A DNA stretch of 64,000 nucleotides from Actinospica robiniae DSM 44927 (GCF_000504285.1 NZ_KI632511.1:5996154-6060153); one strand, 5' to 3'. Shown: positions 6,835 to 16,139, counted from the first letter of the stretch. Notes: generated from the letters alone by a model not told the origin. Numbers and translations: made by a program.

Positions 6835-7956
6835 TCACTTCCTCACAGCACGCAGGATCACGAACTTCGCGTTGCCCGCCACGGTTTCGCAGTTCCCGAA
6901 TACCCGGCGGAGCTTTCCATGGTAGCCGAGGTGCCGATTGGCCACGACCCACAGCTCTCCGCCGGGCCGCAGCACCCGCCGCGCGCCGGTGAACATCCGC
7001 CAGGCGGTCTCGTCCGAGGTGGCCCGGTGGGCGTGGAAGGGCGGGTTGTTCAGGACCAGGTCGACGCTCGCGGTCGACAGCGGCGTGAGCGCGTCTCCGG
7101 CGACGAACTCGGCCTGCTCGTACCGCTCGACCGGGACGTTCTCGGCAAAGGTGGCGCGTGCTGAGGCGACGGCAGGGAACGACTCGTCGAGGAAGGTCAG
7201 TCTCGCGGCCGGATTCGCCACCGCCGCTGCGAGTCCGAGGACGCCGTTGCCGCAACCGAGGTCGACGACGCGCTCTGCTCCGCGTCTGACCGGCAGGTTC
7301 TCCAGCATGAAGCGCGTGCCGATGTCGAGCCGATCGGCGCAGAAGACGCCCGCGTAGTTGACCACCGTGCGCCCGGCGGCGGCGCCGAGATATTTATCCA
7401 CAGGCAGTTGATAACGCAGCGGCCAGGGGTTCTCGGGTGCGCCGGGCTCGAGGGCCTCAGCCGGCCGTCCGGCGGGTGCGCTGAAGATCAAGCGGGCCTT
7501 GCGGACGGCGAGCGAGGTGCGCGTCGGCCCGACCAGCTGCTCGAACAACGTGAGCGTCGACGTGTGGATCTCGGTGGCCTTGCCGGTGCCGACGACCATC
7601 GAGTCCGGACGCAGCCGAGGTGCCAAGCGGTGTAGCTGGTCCTCAAGCAGCGCAAGGCTCTTCGGGATCCGCACGACGAGCACATCGATCCGCTCAGGCG
7701 GCTCGTCCTGCGTCGTAAGCACCTGCGCCAGCTGCGCGCCGGACGTACGGCTGGCGAGGTAGGAGTCCGTGATCAGCAGCGGGTGGCACGACTCGTCGAG
7801 CGTGACGAGCCCGCGCACGAGTTCACCGGTCCGGTCACCGAGTACGACAACCGTGCCCGTGAGGTCTACCGCTGTTTCGGCCAGGTGCCGGAGAACGTAG
7901 TCGTCCGCGGCATCGGGCGCGGGCCGGCTCTCGTCGGCTGGTGTCGTGCTCGTCAT
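6835..7956 (-). CDS. RlmG/RsmC-type class I SAM methyltransferase
   Basis: 373 residues. The C-terminal half is a Rossmann-fold methyltransferase with motif I VVDLGCGNGVLGLAA and the N2-guanine/adenine motif IV NNPPFHAH. The N-terminal half is the degenerate duplicate domain found in RsmC and RlmG (LLITDSYLASR, VVRIPKSLALLEDQL). Enzymes of this architecture make N2-methylguanine in 16S or 23S rRNA. The C-terminus (HLGYHGKLRRVFG) is typical of RlmG-like proteins. Its ATG (7956-7954) overlaps the TGA of the zinc permease gene, so it is translated as the last gene of the zinc-uptake operon. Confidence 0.85.
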   Translation of the reverse strand: MTSTTPADESRPAPDAADDYVLRHLAETAVDLTGTVVVLGDRTGELVRGLVTLDESCHPLLITDSYLASRTSGAQLAQVLTTQDEPPERIDVLVVRIPKSLALLEDQLHRLAPRLRPDSMVVGTGKATEIHTSTLTLFEQLVGPTRTSLAVRKARLIFSAPAGRPAEALEPGAPENPWPLRYQLPVDKYLGAAAGRTVVNYAGVFCADRLDIGTRFMLENLPVRRGAERVVDLGCGNGVLGLAAAVANPAARLTFLDESFPAVASARATFAENVPVERYEQAEFVAGDALTPLSTASVDLVLNNPPFHAHRATSDETAWRMFTGARRVLRPGGELWVVANRHLGYHGKLRRVFGNCETVAGNAKFVILRAVRK

Positions 7957-8810
7957 ACGGTCGTCGCCTCTGCCGGACCTGCGATCTGCTTCGGCCGCCG
8001 GATGCGGGAGTAGGCGATGGCACCGGCGTAAGCCACCGTCGCCACAGTCATGATCCAGAAGCTAGTCGGCGCACCCGGGACGAACTGGGTCAGCACAAGG
8101 CCGATCCAGATGTCGGCCACGGCGAGCCCGGCCGAGAGGGCCAGGCCGGCGTACGGCCGGTCCGTCAGCAGGAGCGCGGTGCCGGCCGGTGCCGCGAGCA
8201 GCCCCAGTAGCAGCATCGAGCCGACGGCCTGGCTCGCTTCTCCGGCCGTGACGCCGATGAGTACCAGGAATCCATAGCTCAGGAGCCGGACCGGGACGCC
8301 GCGCGCCATGGCGACTGCCTCGTCGAGCGTGGCGAACAGCAGCGGGCGCGCGATCAGCAGCATGGCCAGGCTGACCGCCAGCCCGATGGCCAGCGCCGTC
8401 AGCGCCATGCCCGAGGACAAGCCGAGGATCGAACCGAACAGCACCTGCACGGTGGTCGTCCCTCCCTGGCCGCCCGATCCGGACTGGTTGGTGATGTAGA
8501 GCGTCATGAAGAACACGCCCAGCCCCAGGATCCACGCGAACACGTTGCCGATGACGACGTCGTCCGCGCGGCCTCTGCGGCCCAACGCGCCGAACAGCAC
8601 CGCGACCAGGACGCAGCCCGCGAACAGGCCGACCCGCAGGTCGATGCCCAACGCGAGGGCGGCCAGAGCGCCGGTGAACGCCACGTGCGAGAGCGCGTCA
8701 CCGGTGAACACCTGCGCCCGCAGCACCAGGAAGTAGCCCACCAGCCCGCAGGCCAGCGCGATTCCGGTGCCCGCCACGAACGCGGTGAGCATGTAAGAGT
8801 CCTGGAACAC
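7953..8810 (-). CDS. zinc/manganese ABC permease, second (ABC-3 family)
   Basis: 285-residue integral membrane protein of the ZnuB/MntB (ABC-3) family with 8-9 membrane segments. Family landmarks: GDALSHVAFTGALAALALG after the second segment and ARGVPVRLLSYGFLVLIGVT in the region contacting the ATPase, followed by AVGSMLLLGLLAAPAGTA. It starts at GTG 8810, two bases after the stop of the first permease. With two different permease subunits the importer may be a heterodimer, as in AztB-like and some manganese systems. A His-poor, Gly/Gln-rich loop (QSGSGGQGGTTT) lies between segments 4 and 5. Confidence 0.9.
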   Translation of the reverse strand: MFQDSYMLTAFVAGTGIALACGLVGYFLVLRAQVFTGDALSHVAFTGALAALALGIDLRVGLFAGCVLVAVLFGALGRRGRADDVVIGNVFAWILGLGVFFMTLYITNQSGSGGQGGTTTVQVLFGSILGLSSGMALTALAIGLAVSLAMLLIARPLLFATLDEAVAMARGVPVRLLSYGFLVLIGVTAGEASQAVGSMLLLGLLAAPAGTALLLTDRPYAGLALSAGLAVADIWIGLVLTQFVPGAPTSFWIMTVATVAYAGAIAYSRIRRPKQIAGPAEATTV

Positions 8811-8812
8811 CG

Positions 8813-9727
8813 TTACGACGCCCCTTCCAGCACGCCGTGCGGCACCATCGGCGCGGGCTGCCGCCGGGTTCGGAGCGCTCGGACGAGCAGCGCGAGCAGG
8901 TAGCAGCCGAACGCGATGGTGGTGATGGTGAACCCGGTGCCCTGCTTGGCGAAGAACGCCCAGGCCAGTCCGAACCAGGTGGCCAGCGCGCCGATGACGA
9001 CGCTGATCGCCAGGCCCAGCGCGGGTTTCGCGGTCAGTACCTGCGCCGTCGCGGCCGGCATGACCAGCAGCGCGAACACCAGCAGTGAGCCGGTGAACTG
9101 CGAGACCTCCGCCACCGTCGCCCCGAGCAGCACCAGGAACAGCGCGTTCATGGCCCGCACCGGGACGCCGCGCGCGGCGGCGACCGCGGGGTCGATCGAG
9201 ACGAACAGCAACCGCCGGCCGATCGCGGCCATCACCGCGAGCACCACGGCCGCGACGGCCACCAGCACCAGCACGTCGGTCGAGGTGATCCCGAGGAAGT
9301 TGCCGAACAGGAAGTTGGCCGTGCTGTTCAGGAATCCGCCGTAGAGCTGCAGGAAGAGCGCGCCGAGGGCCAGCGCGAAGGCTTGCACCACCGCGATCAG
9401 TGCGGACGAGTGGGCGCGCTCGCCGACCGTGTCACCGGATCCGCTGCCCCGCGTGTAAAACGCGATCACCAGGGCCGCGCCGACGCAGAACCCGAAGTAG
9501 CCCAGCGTCGCGCTGAGGCCGGCGTAGACGGCGGCCGCCGCGCCCGGGAAGCCGGTGACCGCGATCGAGTGGCCGGCGAAGGACTGGCGTCGCAGCACCA
9601 TGAACCAGCCGACGATCCCGGCCAGCACTGCGACGACCAGGCCGGCCCGGTAGGCGTTGAGCACCGACGGCAGCGACCAGAGCCATTCGACGTCGGTGAT
9701 CGGGTTCCAGCTGAACTGCGGGTTCAT
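8813..9727 (-). CDS. zinc/manganese ABC permease, first (ABC-3 family)
   Basis: 304 residues. ATG 9727 overlaps the TGA of the ATPase gene (ATGA), so translation is coupled. It begins MNPQFSWNPITDVEWLW, then 8 or so membrane segments with FAGHSIAVTGFPGAAAAVYAG and AARGVPVRAMNALFLVLLGAT, both ABC-3 hallmarks. The C-terminus is short and basic. It is paralogous to the following permease but clearly diverged, consistent with two subunits of one transporter rather than a recent duplication. Upstream in-frame extension to 10690 is the shadow of the ATPase gene. Confidence 0.9.
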   Translation of the reverse strand: MNPQFSWNPITDVEWLWSLPSVLNAYRAGLVVAVLAGIVGWFMVLRRQSFAGHSIAVTGFPGAAAAVYAGLSATLGYFGFCVGAALVIAFYTRGSGSGDTVGERAHSSALIAVVQAFALALGALFLQLYGGFLNSTANFLFGNFLGITSTDVLVLVAVAAVVLAVMAAIGRRLLFVSIDPAVAAARGVPVRAMNALFLVLLGATVAEVSQFTGSLLVFALLVMPAATAQVLTAKPALGLAISVVIGALATWFGLAWAFFAKQGTGFTITTIAFGCYLLALLVRALRTRRQPAPMVPHGVLEGAS

Positions 9728-10659
9728 CGACGGCGGACCTGCCGCCCCAGTCCGCGCGGCGCCGTCGGCGCGACGGCGTGCGTGTGGCCGGCGTGGTGCC
9801 GATCGCTGTGCAGCGCGGGCGCTTCCGGGCCGCCGACCACGACCAGCCGGCCGTCGGCGGTCTTGAGCACCTCGACCGGCGTGCCGTAGAGCCGGGTGAG
9901 CGTGTCGCCGGTGATGACCTCCTCGGCCGGGCCGGAGGCGGCGCCGCCGCTGACGATGTAGACGACCCGGTCCAGGTAGCTCAGGATCGGGTTGACGTCG
10001 TGCGCCACCATCACCACCGCCACGTCCTCGTGCCGGCAGATGCGGTGGATCAGCGCGGCCACGCCGGCCTGGTTCGGCAGGTCCAGCGAGTCGAGCGGCT
10101 CGTCGAGCAGCAGCAGCCGGGGTCGGCGCACCAGCGCCTGCGCGATCAGCAGCCGCTGCTGCTCGCCGCCCGAGCACTCGCCGATCGGCCGGTCCGCGTA
10201 CGAGGTCGCGCCTACCAGCTCGATCACCTCGCGCACCCGCGCCTCCGCGGCCCGATGGCGGGCGCTCAGACGCGAAGCGAAGGGCATCGGTACGCCCCAG
10301 CGGTCCCCGTCGAGGCCGAGCCGCACCAGGTCGACGCCGCGGATGCGCAGTGAGCTGTCGAAGTTGCGCCGCTGCGGCAGGTAGCCGATCCGGTCGCCCG
10401 CGGCGCCCGGACGCTGCCCGAGCACGCTGACCTGGCCGGCCGCGGTCGGCAGGGTGCCGAGCAGCACCTTTATCATGGTCGACTTGCCTACGCCGTTGGG
10501 TCCGAGGACGGCGACGAACTCGCCCGGCCGCACGGTGAGGTCCACGCCGCTCCACAGCCGCCGGCCGCCCACCGCGACGGCGGCGTCGCGCAGTTCGACC
10601 ACGGCGCCGGTGACCGGCGACACCTCGGTGTCCGATCGCTGCGTATCGGTGTTCCTCAT
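9724..10659 (-). CDS. zinc/manganese ABC transporter ATPase
   Basis: 311 residues. Walker A GPNGVGKST, Q-loop YLPQRRN, signature CSGGEQQRLLIAQAL, Walker B LLLLDEPLDSLD and the H-loop VMVAHDVN are all intact. The C-terminal extension contains several histidines (HSDRHHAGHTHA), a plausible zinc-buffering tail. Preceded by GAGGAGAG about 8 nt before ATG 10659. In the operon it follows the binding protein and precedes both permeases, which identifies it as the ZnuC-like subunit powering zinc uptake. Confidence 0.93.
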   Translation of the reverse strand: MRNTDTQRSDTEVSPVTGAVVELRDAAVAVGGRRLWSGVDLTVRPGEFVAVLGPNGVGKSTMIKVLLGTLPTAAGQVSVLGQRPGAAGDRIGYLPQRRNFDSSLRIRGVDLVRLGLDGDRWGVPMPFASRLSARHRAAEARVREVIELVGATSYADRPIGECSGGEQQRLLIAQALVRRPRLLLLDEPLDSLDLPNQAGVAALIHRICRHEDVAVVMVAHDVNPILSYLDRVVYIVSGGAASGPAEEVITGDTLTRLYGTPVEVLKTADGRLVVVGGPEAPALHSDRHHAGHTHAVAPTAPRGLGRQVRRR

Positions 10660-10686
10660 CGGCTGATCTCTCCTCGCGCCTGTCGC

Positions 10687-11649
10687 TCACTCATGCCCGG
10701 TCGCCTCGGCCAGCGCCGCCTGCAGGCTGCGCAACTGCCCGGCCATCCACTGCTGGAAGGTGTCGCCGGCGGGGGAGAGGGTCTCGGTGACGGTCGTCAC
10801 CGGAATGCCCTGCTGCCGGGCCGATGCGATCTGCGCCTGGATGTCCGGCGTGGAGTTCTGCGAGTTGTAGACGTAGACCTTGATCCGGCGGTCGGTGATC
10901 TGCTGGTCGATCGCGTTCTTGTCGGCGGCGGTCGGGTCGGCGCCCTCGCTGATGTCCTTGAGGAAGGAGGCCGGCGTGAGCAGGTCCAGCCCGAGGCTCT
11001 CGGCGAGGGGCGAGACGATGGACTCGGACGCGCCGATCGGCGTGCCCGCGTAGTCGGCTTTGATGGCGGCTTCGAGCTGGTTGTACTCGGCCAGCGCGGT
11101 GGTCTCGAACCAGGTCTTGCGCTCGGCGAAGTAGGACGCGTCAGCCGGGTCGATGCGCTGGTAGGAGGCGGTGATGGCGTCGATGACGGCGTACACGCTC
11201 GCGTGCGAGTACCACTGGTGCGGGTTGGCGTCGTCAGGCAGCCCGAGCACGTCGCCCACGGTGAGCACCGTGCGGGCGGAGCTGGGGTTCGCCGCGACCA
11301 GGCTCGGCGCCCAGGAACTGTCGTACCCGATGCCGTTCTGGATGAACAGCCGCGCGCTCGAGATGCGCAGCGCGTCCGCGGCGGTCGGCTCGTAGGAGTG
11401 CGGGTCGGTCTGCGGGTTCGAGATGAGCGAGACCGCGTCGACCTTGTCGCCGCCGAGCTGCGCGGCGATCGAGCCCCAGGAGTTCTCGGCCGCGACGACG
11501 TCGATCCGGCCGCGCCCGGCCGCGGAGGCCGAGCCCGGCGCGGTGGTCGCGCAGGCCGTCGTCGCCAGTCCCCCGGCCACCACCAGCGCCGCGAACGTGC
11601 GGGTGCGCCCCGGACCCCGGCGCGGCCCGTGGGCGCGACGTGCGGTCAT
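10687..11649 (-). CDS. zinc-binding lipoprotein of the ABC importer (ZnuA-like)
   Basis: 320 residues. The basic N-terminus and hydrophobic stretch end in LATTAC, a lipobox with Cys33, so it is a lipoprotein anchored outside the membrane. It has the cluster A-I fold landmarks of metal-binding proteins: VVAAENSWGSIAAQLGG, the first ligand in TDPHSYEPT, the second in NPHQWY, and the long backbone helix in the middle. There is no long His-rich loop, unlike many ZnuA proteins. First gene of the operon; two Zur-box-like palindromes lie upstream. Specificity for zinc rather than manganese is inferred from those boxes. Confidence 0.9.
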   Translation of the reverse strand: MTARRAHGPRRGPGRTRTFAALVVAGGLATTACATTAPGSASAAGRGRIDVVAAENSWGSIAAQLGGDKVDAVSLISNPQTDPHSYEPTAADALRISSARLFIQNGIGYDSSWAPSLVAANPSSARTVLTVGDVLGLPDDANPHQWYSHASVYAVIDAITASYQRIDPADASYFAERKTWFETTALAEYNQLEAAIKADYAGTPIGASESIVSPLAESLGLDLLTPASFLKDISEGADPTAADKNAIDQQITDRRIKVYVYNSQNSTPDIQAQIASARQQGIPVTTVTETLSPAGDTFQQWMAGQLRSLQAALAEATGHE

Positions 11650-11673
11650 GGCGGAGCCCCCATCTGGTGGTAA

Positions 11674-11688
11674 TGAACATCATTTTAA
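11674..11688 (-). promoter_or_regulatory. Zur-box-like palindrome, promoter-proximal
   Basis: On the minus strand TTAAAATGATGTTCA, close to the actinobacterial Zur consensus TGAAAATGATTTTCA. It lies 25 bp upstream of the znuA-like ATG, where repression by zinc-loaded Zur would act. Confidence 0.6.
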
Positions 11689-11712
11689 CCCTAGTAGCAG
11701 TCCCCACGATAT

Positions 11713-11727
11713 CGACAATGGTTTTCA
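11713..11727 (-). promoter_or_regulatory. Zur-box-like palindrome, distal
   Basis: The plus strand reads CGACAATGGTTTTCA, another near match to TGAAAATGATTTTCA. It sits 64 bp upstream of the znuA-like gene and 79 bp before hrpA, so it could influence either promoter. Confidence 0.5.
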
Positions 11728-11805
11728 TATGCAAAGGATCGTGCTCAGGCGGCGGATCCGGCCGGCCCGGGCGATAACCTGAGGCGGCCCGGGCCGCCGC
11801 CCGCC

Positions 11806-11811
11806 TATGCT
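11806..11811 (+). promoter_or_regulatory. -10 box of hrpA
   Basis: TATGCT, 10 nt before ATG 11822. The alternative in-frame ATG 11807 lies inside this box and so is unlikely to be on the transcript. Confidence 0.4.
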
Positions 11812-11821
11812 GGTGGGCGTC

Positions 11822-14800
11822 ATGTGCGCACAACGCCGGCCTGCCGCAGGCTCTTCCAGCACGGCCCCCGCGGGACCCGCGGCCGCCGCCCTCGCCGCTC
11901 TCCGCCCCCGCCTCGCCGAGCTCCCGCCGCGCGACGCGGCCCGGCTCCGGCGCCGGATAGAGGGCGCCCGCAAGGTGCGCAAACCGGAGGCGCTCGAGGC
12001 CATCGCCGCCGAGATCTCGGCGCAGATCGACGCCGCCATAGCCGGGCTCGCCTCCCGCGGCGCCGCCGTGCCGGAACTCCACTATCCGGAGAACCTGCCG
12101 GTCAGCGCCAAGCGCGCGGAGATCCTGGCCGCGATCCGGGATCACCAAGTGGTGATCGTCGCGGGCGAGACCGGCTCCGGCAAGACCACCCAGATCCCCA
12201 AGATCTGCCTGGAGCTCGGGCGCGGGGTGCGCGGCGTGATCGGGCACACCCAGCCGCGCCGGCTGGCCGCCCGCACCGTCGCCGAGCGCATCGCCCAGGA
12301 GCTGCGCACCGAGATCGGGCAGGTCGTCGGCTACAAGGTCCGGTTCACCGACAAGGGCGGCGCCGGCACCCTGGTCAAGCTGATGACCGACGGCATCCTG
12401 CTGGCCGAGCTCCAGCACGACCGGGACCTGCTCCAGTACGACACGCTCATCATCGACGAGGCGCACGAGCGCAGCCTCAACATCGACTTCATCCTCGGGT
12501 ATCTCAAACAGCTGCTTCCGCGCCGCCCCGACCTCAAGATCATCATCACCTCGGCCACCATCGACCCGGAGCGCTTCGCCGAGCACTTCGCCGCCGCGGA
12601 CGGCACGCCCGCCCCGATCGTCGAGGTCTCCGGCCGCACGTACCCGGTCGAGGTGCGCTACCGGCCCATCGTCGACCTCGAAGACCCCGACGGCGACCCG
12701 GACCGGGACCAGGTGCAGGCCATCTGCGACGCGGTCGGCGAACTGCAGGCCGAGGGCGAGGGCGACATCCTGGTGTTCCTGAGCGGAGAGCGGGAGATCC
12801 GCGACACCGCCGACGCGCTCGGCAAGCTCCAGCTCAGGCGCACCGAGGTCATCCCGCTCTACGCGCGCCTGTCCAGCGCCGAGCAGCACCGCGTCTTCCA
12901 GCCGCACGCCGAGCGGCGGGTCGTGCTGGCCACGAACGTGGCCGAGACCTCGCTCACCGTCCCGGGGATCAAGTACGTCATCGACCCGGGCACCGCGCGC
13001 ATCTCCCGCTACAGCCACCGGCTCAAGGTGCAGCGGCTGCCGATCGAAGCGGTGTCGCAGGCCTCGGCGAACCAGCGCAAGGGACGCTGCGGGCGCACCT
13101 CGGACGGCATCTGCGTGCGGCTCTACTCGGAGGCCGACTTCCTGGCCCGGCCCGAGTTCACCGAGCCGGAGATCCTGCGCACGAACCTGGCCTCGGTCAT
13201 CCTGCAGATGACCAACATCGGGCTCGGCGACATCGCCGGCTTCCCGTTCGTCGAGCCGCCGGACCGCCGCAACATCAAGGACGGCCTGGACCTGCTGCAC
13301 GAGCTCGGCGCGATCGAGGCCGTGCAGAGCGACCACCAGCCGCGACTCACGCCCGTCGGCCGCAAGCTCGCGCGCATCCCGGTGGACCCGCGCCTGGCCC
13401 GCATGGTCATCGAGGCGGACCGCTCCGGCTGCCTGAACGAGATGCTCGTCATCGCCTCGGCGCTCTCCATCCAGGACCCGCGCGAGCGGCCGGTGGACAA
13501 GCAGACGCAGGCCTCGCAGTCGCACGCGCGTTTCGTGGACAAAGAGGCGCAGTCGGACTTCCTGACGTACCTCAAACTCTGGGACTACATCAAGGAGAAG
13601 CAGCGCGAGCTGTCCTCGAACCAGTTCCGGAAGCTGTGCAAGGGCGAGTACCTGCACTACCTGCGCATCCGCGAGTGGCAGGACCTGCACGCGCAGCTGC
13701 GCCAGTCCGTGCGCGACCTCGACGTCGTGCCGAACTCGGCCGTGGCCCAGCCGCAGGTCGTGCACCGGGCCCTGCTCGCGGGACTGCTCTCGCACATCGG
13801 CATGTACGAGCCGGAGAAGCGCGAGTTCATCGGAGCCCGCAACGCCCGGTTCGCCATCTTCCCCGGCTCGTCGCTGTTCAAGAAGTCACCGCGCTGGGTC
13901 ATGGCCGCCGAACTGGTGGAGACGTCCCGGCTGTGGGGGCGGGTCGCCGCGCGGATCGAACCCGAGTGGATCGAGGAGCTCGCCGAGCACCTCGTCAAGC
14001 GCAGCTACAGCGAACCGCACTGGTCGAAGTCCGAGGAATCGGTGCTGGCCTACGAGAAGGTCACCCTCTACGGCATCCCGATCGTCGCCCAGCGCCGGAT
14101 CAACTACGGCCGGATCGACCCGGAGCTCAGCCGCGAGCTGTTCATCCGGCACGCGCTGGTCTACGGCGAGTGGACCACGCGCCATCAGTTCTTCCACGAC
14201 AACCGCAAGCTCCTGAAAGAGGTCGAGGAGCTGGAGAACCGCGCCCGGCGGCGCGGCATCGTCGTGGACGACGAGACCTTGTTCGACTTCTACGACCAGC
14301 GCGTGGGTCCCGACTGCGTCTCGGCCAAGCACTTCGACACCTGGTGGAAGAAGACCCGCGGCGAGCAGCCGGACCTGCTCTCGTTCGAGCGCTCCATGCT
14401 GGTCAACGAGGGCGCCGCGGCGGTCACCGAGGAGCAGTACCCGAACACGTGGCGCCAGGGCCGGCTGCGGTTCAAGCTCACCTACCAGTTCGAGCCCGGG
14501 GCCGACGCCGACGGCGTGACCGTGCACATCCCGCTGGCCGTGCTCAACCAGGTCGAGCCGGAGGGCTTCGACTGGCAGATCCCCGGGTTGCGCGAGGAGC
14601 TGGTGACCGAGCTGATCCGCTCGCTGCCCAAGCCGATCCGGCGCAGCTTCGTGCCCGCGCCCAACTACGCCAAGGCCCTGCTGGAGAAGCTGCCGGCGCA
14701 CGCCGACGGACGCGGCTCGCTGCTCGACGGCCTCGAGCGGGAGATGCGCCGGATGGGCGCGCGCGATCTCGAGCGCCGGGACTGGGATCTGGACCGGCTG

Positions 14801-15793
14801 CCCGAGCACCTGACCATGACCTTCCGCATCGTCGACGAGCGCGGCCGCAAGCTGGCCGAGAGCAAGGACCTGGCGGCGCTCAAGGAACAGCTCAAGCCGA
14901 AGCTGCGCGAGGAGCTGTCTTCGGCGGCGGACGACCTGGAGCGCACCGGGATGCGCGGCTGGGAGGTCGGCGACGTTCCGCAGGTCTACGAACAACATCA
15001 ACGCGGCGTGGCGCTGAAGGCCTATCCGGCGCTGGTGGACGAGGGCCAGACGGTCGGCCTCAAGCTGCTCGACACCCCGCAGGAGCAGGCCGACGCGATG
15101 CACCTCGGCGTGCGCCGGCTGCTGCTGCTCACGATCCCGTCACCGGTCAAGGCGATGCTCGCGGCCCTGGACAACAAGCAGAAGCTGGCTCTCGGCACGA
15201 ACCCGTACGGCCCGGTTCCGCTGCTGTTCGAGGACTGCGTCGCGTGTGCGGCCGACTACCTGATGGATCAGGCCGGCGGGCCGGTCTGGGACGCGGCGGG
15301 CTTCGCCGTGCTGCGGGAGAAGGTGCGCGCGGATCTGGCCGAGACGGCCGAGAACGCGCTCGTCACCGTCGCCGACACACTCGCCGCCGCGCACGAGCTG
15401 GAGCGCCGGCTCAAGGGCACCGTGACGCTGGGGCTGCTGCCCTCGCTCACGGACGTGCGGACGCAGCTGGGCCGCCTGCTGGGCAAGGGGTTCATCTCCG
15501 CCACCGGCTACGAGCAGCTCAGGCACCTGCCGCGCTACCTGCGCGCGATCGGCTACCGGCTGGAGAAGATGGCGGACGATCCGTACCGCGACCAGTCGAA
15601 CATGGCCAAGGTCGGGCAGCTCGAGCGGGAGTACGAGGACGCGCTCGCCCGGGTGCCGAAGGGCCGGCGGCCGAGCGCGGAGCTGCGTCAGGCGCGATGG
15701 CTGATCGAGGAGTACCGGGTGTCCTTGTTCGCCCAGCAGATGGGCACGGCGACCACGGTCTCGGAGAAGCGGATCCGCAAGCTGCTGGCGTGA
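11822..15793 (+). CDS. hrpA: ATP-dependent RNA helicase HrpA
   Basis: About 1,323 residues, the usual size of HrpA. DEAH-box helicase core with Walker A GETGSGKTT, TQPRRLAA, DEAHERSLN, SAT (ITSATID) and the C-terminal helicase motif QRKGRCGR. Then HA2 and OB-fold regions (YLKLWDYIKEKQRELSSNQF), followed by the long HrpA-specific C-terminal DUF3418 half. It unwinds RNA, and in E. coli it also rescues stalled or collided ribosomes. The first 60 residues are Ala/Arg-rich. Start chosen at ATG 11822 because GGTGGG lies just before it and a -10 box covers the other ATG. A monocistronic gene, convergent with bldC. Confidence 0.95.
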   Translation: MCAQRRPAAGSSSTAPAGPAAAALAALRPRLAELPPRDAARLRRRIEGARKVRKPEALEAIAAEISAQIDAAIAGLASRGAAVPELHYPENLPVSAKRAEILAAIRDHQVVIVAGETGSGKTTQIPKICLELGRGVRGVIGHTQPRRLAARTVAERIAQELRTEIGQVVGYKVRFTDKGGAGTLVKLMTDGILLAELQHDRDLLQYDTLIIDEAHERSLNIDFILGYLKQLLPRRPDLKIIITSATIDPERFAEHFAAADGTPAPIVEVSGRTYPVEVRYRPIVDLEDPDGDPDRDQVQAICDAVGELQAEGEGDILVFLSGEREIRDTADALGKLQLRRTEVIPLYARLSSAEQHRVFQPHAERRVVLATNVAETSLTVPGIKYVIDPGTARISRYSHRLKVQRLPIEAVSQASANQRKGRCGRTSDGICVRLYSEADFLARPEFTEPEILRTNLASVILQMTNIGLGDIAGFPFVEPPDRRNIKDGLDLLHELGAIEAVQSDHQPRLTPVGRKLARIPVDPRLARMVIEADRSGCLNEMLVIASALSIQDPRERPVDKQTQASQSHARFVDKEAQSDFLTYLKLWDYIKEKQRELSSNQFRKLCKGEYLHYLRIREWQDLHAQLRQSVRDLDVVPNSAVAQPQVVHRALLAGLLSHIGMYEPEKREFIGARNARFAIFPGSSLFKKSPRWVMAAELVETSRLWGRVAARIEPEWIEELAEHLVKRSYSEPHWSKSEESVLAYEKVTLYGIPIVAQRRINYGRIDPELSRELFIRHALVYGEWTTRHQFFHDNRKLLKEVEELENRARRRGIVVDDETLFDFYDQRVGPDCVSAKHFDTWWKKTRGEQPDLLSFERSMLVNEGAAAVTEEQYPNTWRQGRLRFKLTYQFEPGADADGVTVHIPLAVLNQVEPEGFDWQIPGLREELVTELIRSLPKPIRRSFVPAPNYAKALLEKLPAHADGRGSLLDGLEREMRRMGARDLERRDWDLDRLPEHLTMTFRIVDERGRKLAESKDLAALKEQLKPKLREELSSAADDLERTGMRGWEVGDVPQVYEQHQRGVALKAYPALVDEGQTVGLKLLDTPQEQADAMHLGVRRLLLLTIPSPVKAMLAALDNKQKLALGTNPYGPVPLLFEDCVACAADYLMDQAGGPVWDAAGFAVLREKVRADLAETAENALVTVADTLAAAHELERRLKGTVTLGLLPSLTDVRTQLGRLLGKGFISATGYEQLRHLPRYLRAIGYRLEKMADDPYRDQSNMAKVGQLEREYEDALARVPKGRRPSAELRQARWLIEEYRVSLFAQQMGTATTVSEKRIRKLLA

Positions 15794-15843
15794 CGGGCTC
15801 CATACGGTGCCGGACACGCCGGGGACCGGGGTGGGCACCCGGT

Positions 15844-15879
15844 ACGGCAGTCCGCCTGGGTAGCGGGACGGACTGCCGT
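15844..15879. terminator. hairpin between convergent hrpA and bldC
   Basis: ACGGCAGTCCG (15844-15854) and CGGACTGCCGT (15869-15879) form a perfect 11-bp stem with a 14-nt loop. No U-tract follows on either strand, but the position between two convergent stops suits a shared transcription stop. Confidence 0.6.
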
Positions 15880-15935
15880 TCGCGGCGGAAACCGGTCGGC
15901 GCCAGGCGCCGCCGGTACGTCTTGTGCGGGGCTCT

Positions 15936-16139
15936 TCAGCCTTCGCGCTGGGCCGGGATACCGGCCAGCAGGGCCCGCACCTCGGCCTCGCGGTAGCGCC
16001 GATGCCCGCCCAGCGTGCGGATCGACGTGAGCTTGCCGGCCTTGGCCCACCGGGTGACCGTCTTGGGGTCCACACGGAACATCGTGGCAACCTCGGCCGG
16101 GGTCAGCAGCGGCTCAGCGTCGGGCGTGCGCGCGGTCAT
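15936..16139 (-). CDS. bldC: BldC, MerR-like developmental regulator
   Basis: 67-residue one-domain winged-helix protein: LLTPAEVATMFRVDPKTV (helix-turn-helix), TRWAKAGKLTSIRTLGGH (recognition helix and wing) and RRYREAEVRALLAGIP. It is nearly identical to Streptomyces BldC. Unlike MerR proteins it has no dimerisation helix; BldC binds direct repeats as head-to-tail oligomers and delays entry into sporulation. RBS GGAGGAAG lies about 8 nt before ATG 16139. Its neighbours (valine dehydrogenase, DUF3073, purM) are the same as in Streptomyces. Confidence 0.96.
   Translation of the reverse strand: MTARTPDAEPLLTPAEVATMFRVDPKTVTRWAKAGKLTSIRTLGGHRRYREAEVRALLAGIPAQREG

Noticed and set aside
8813..10690. 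A 625-residue fused permease
   Set aside because: The first 300 residues are the zinc ATPase gene in the wrong frame; the permease begins at ATG 9727.
11234..15103. Very long open frames on the minus strand opposite hrpA
   Set aside because: They are shadows of a GC3-biased gene: compositions are repetitive (Leu/Val/Gly/Arg), no motif is present, and HrpA motifs are continuous on the plus strand.
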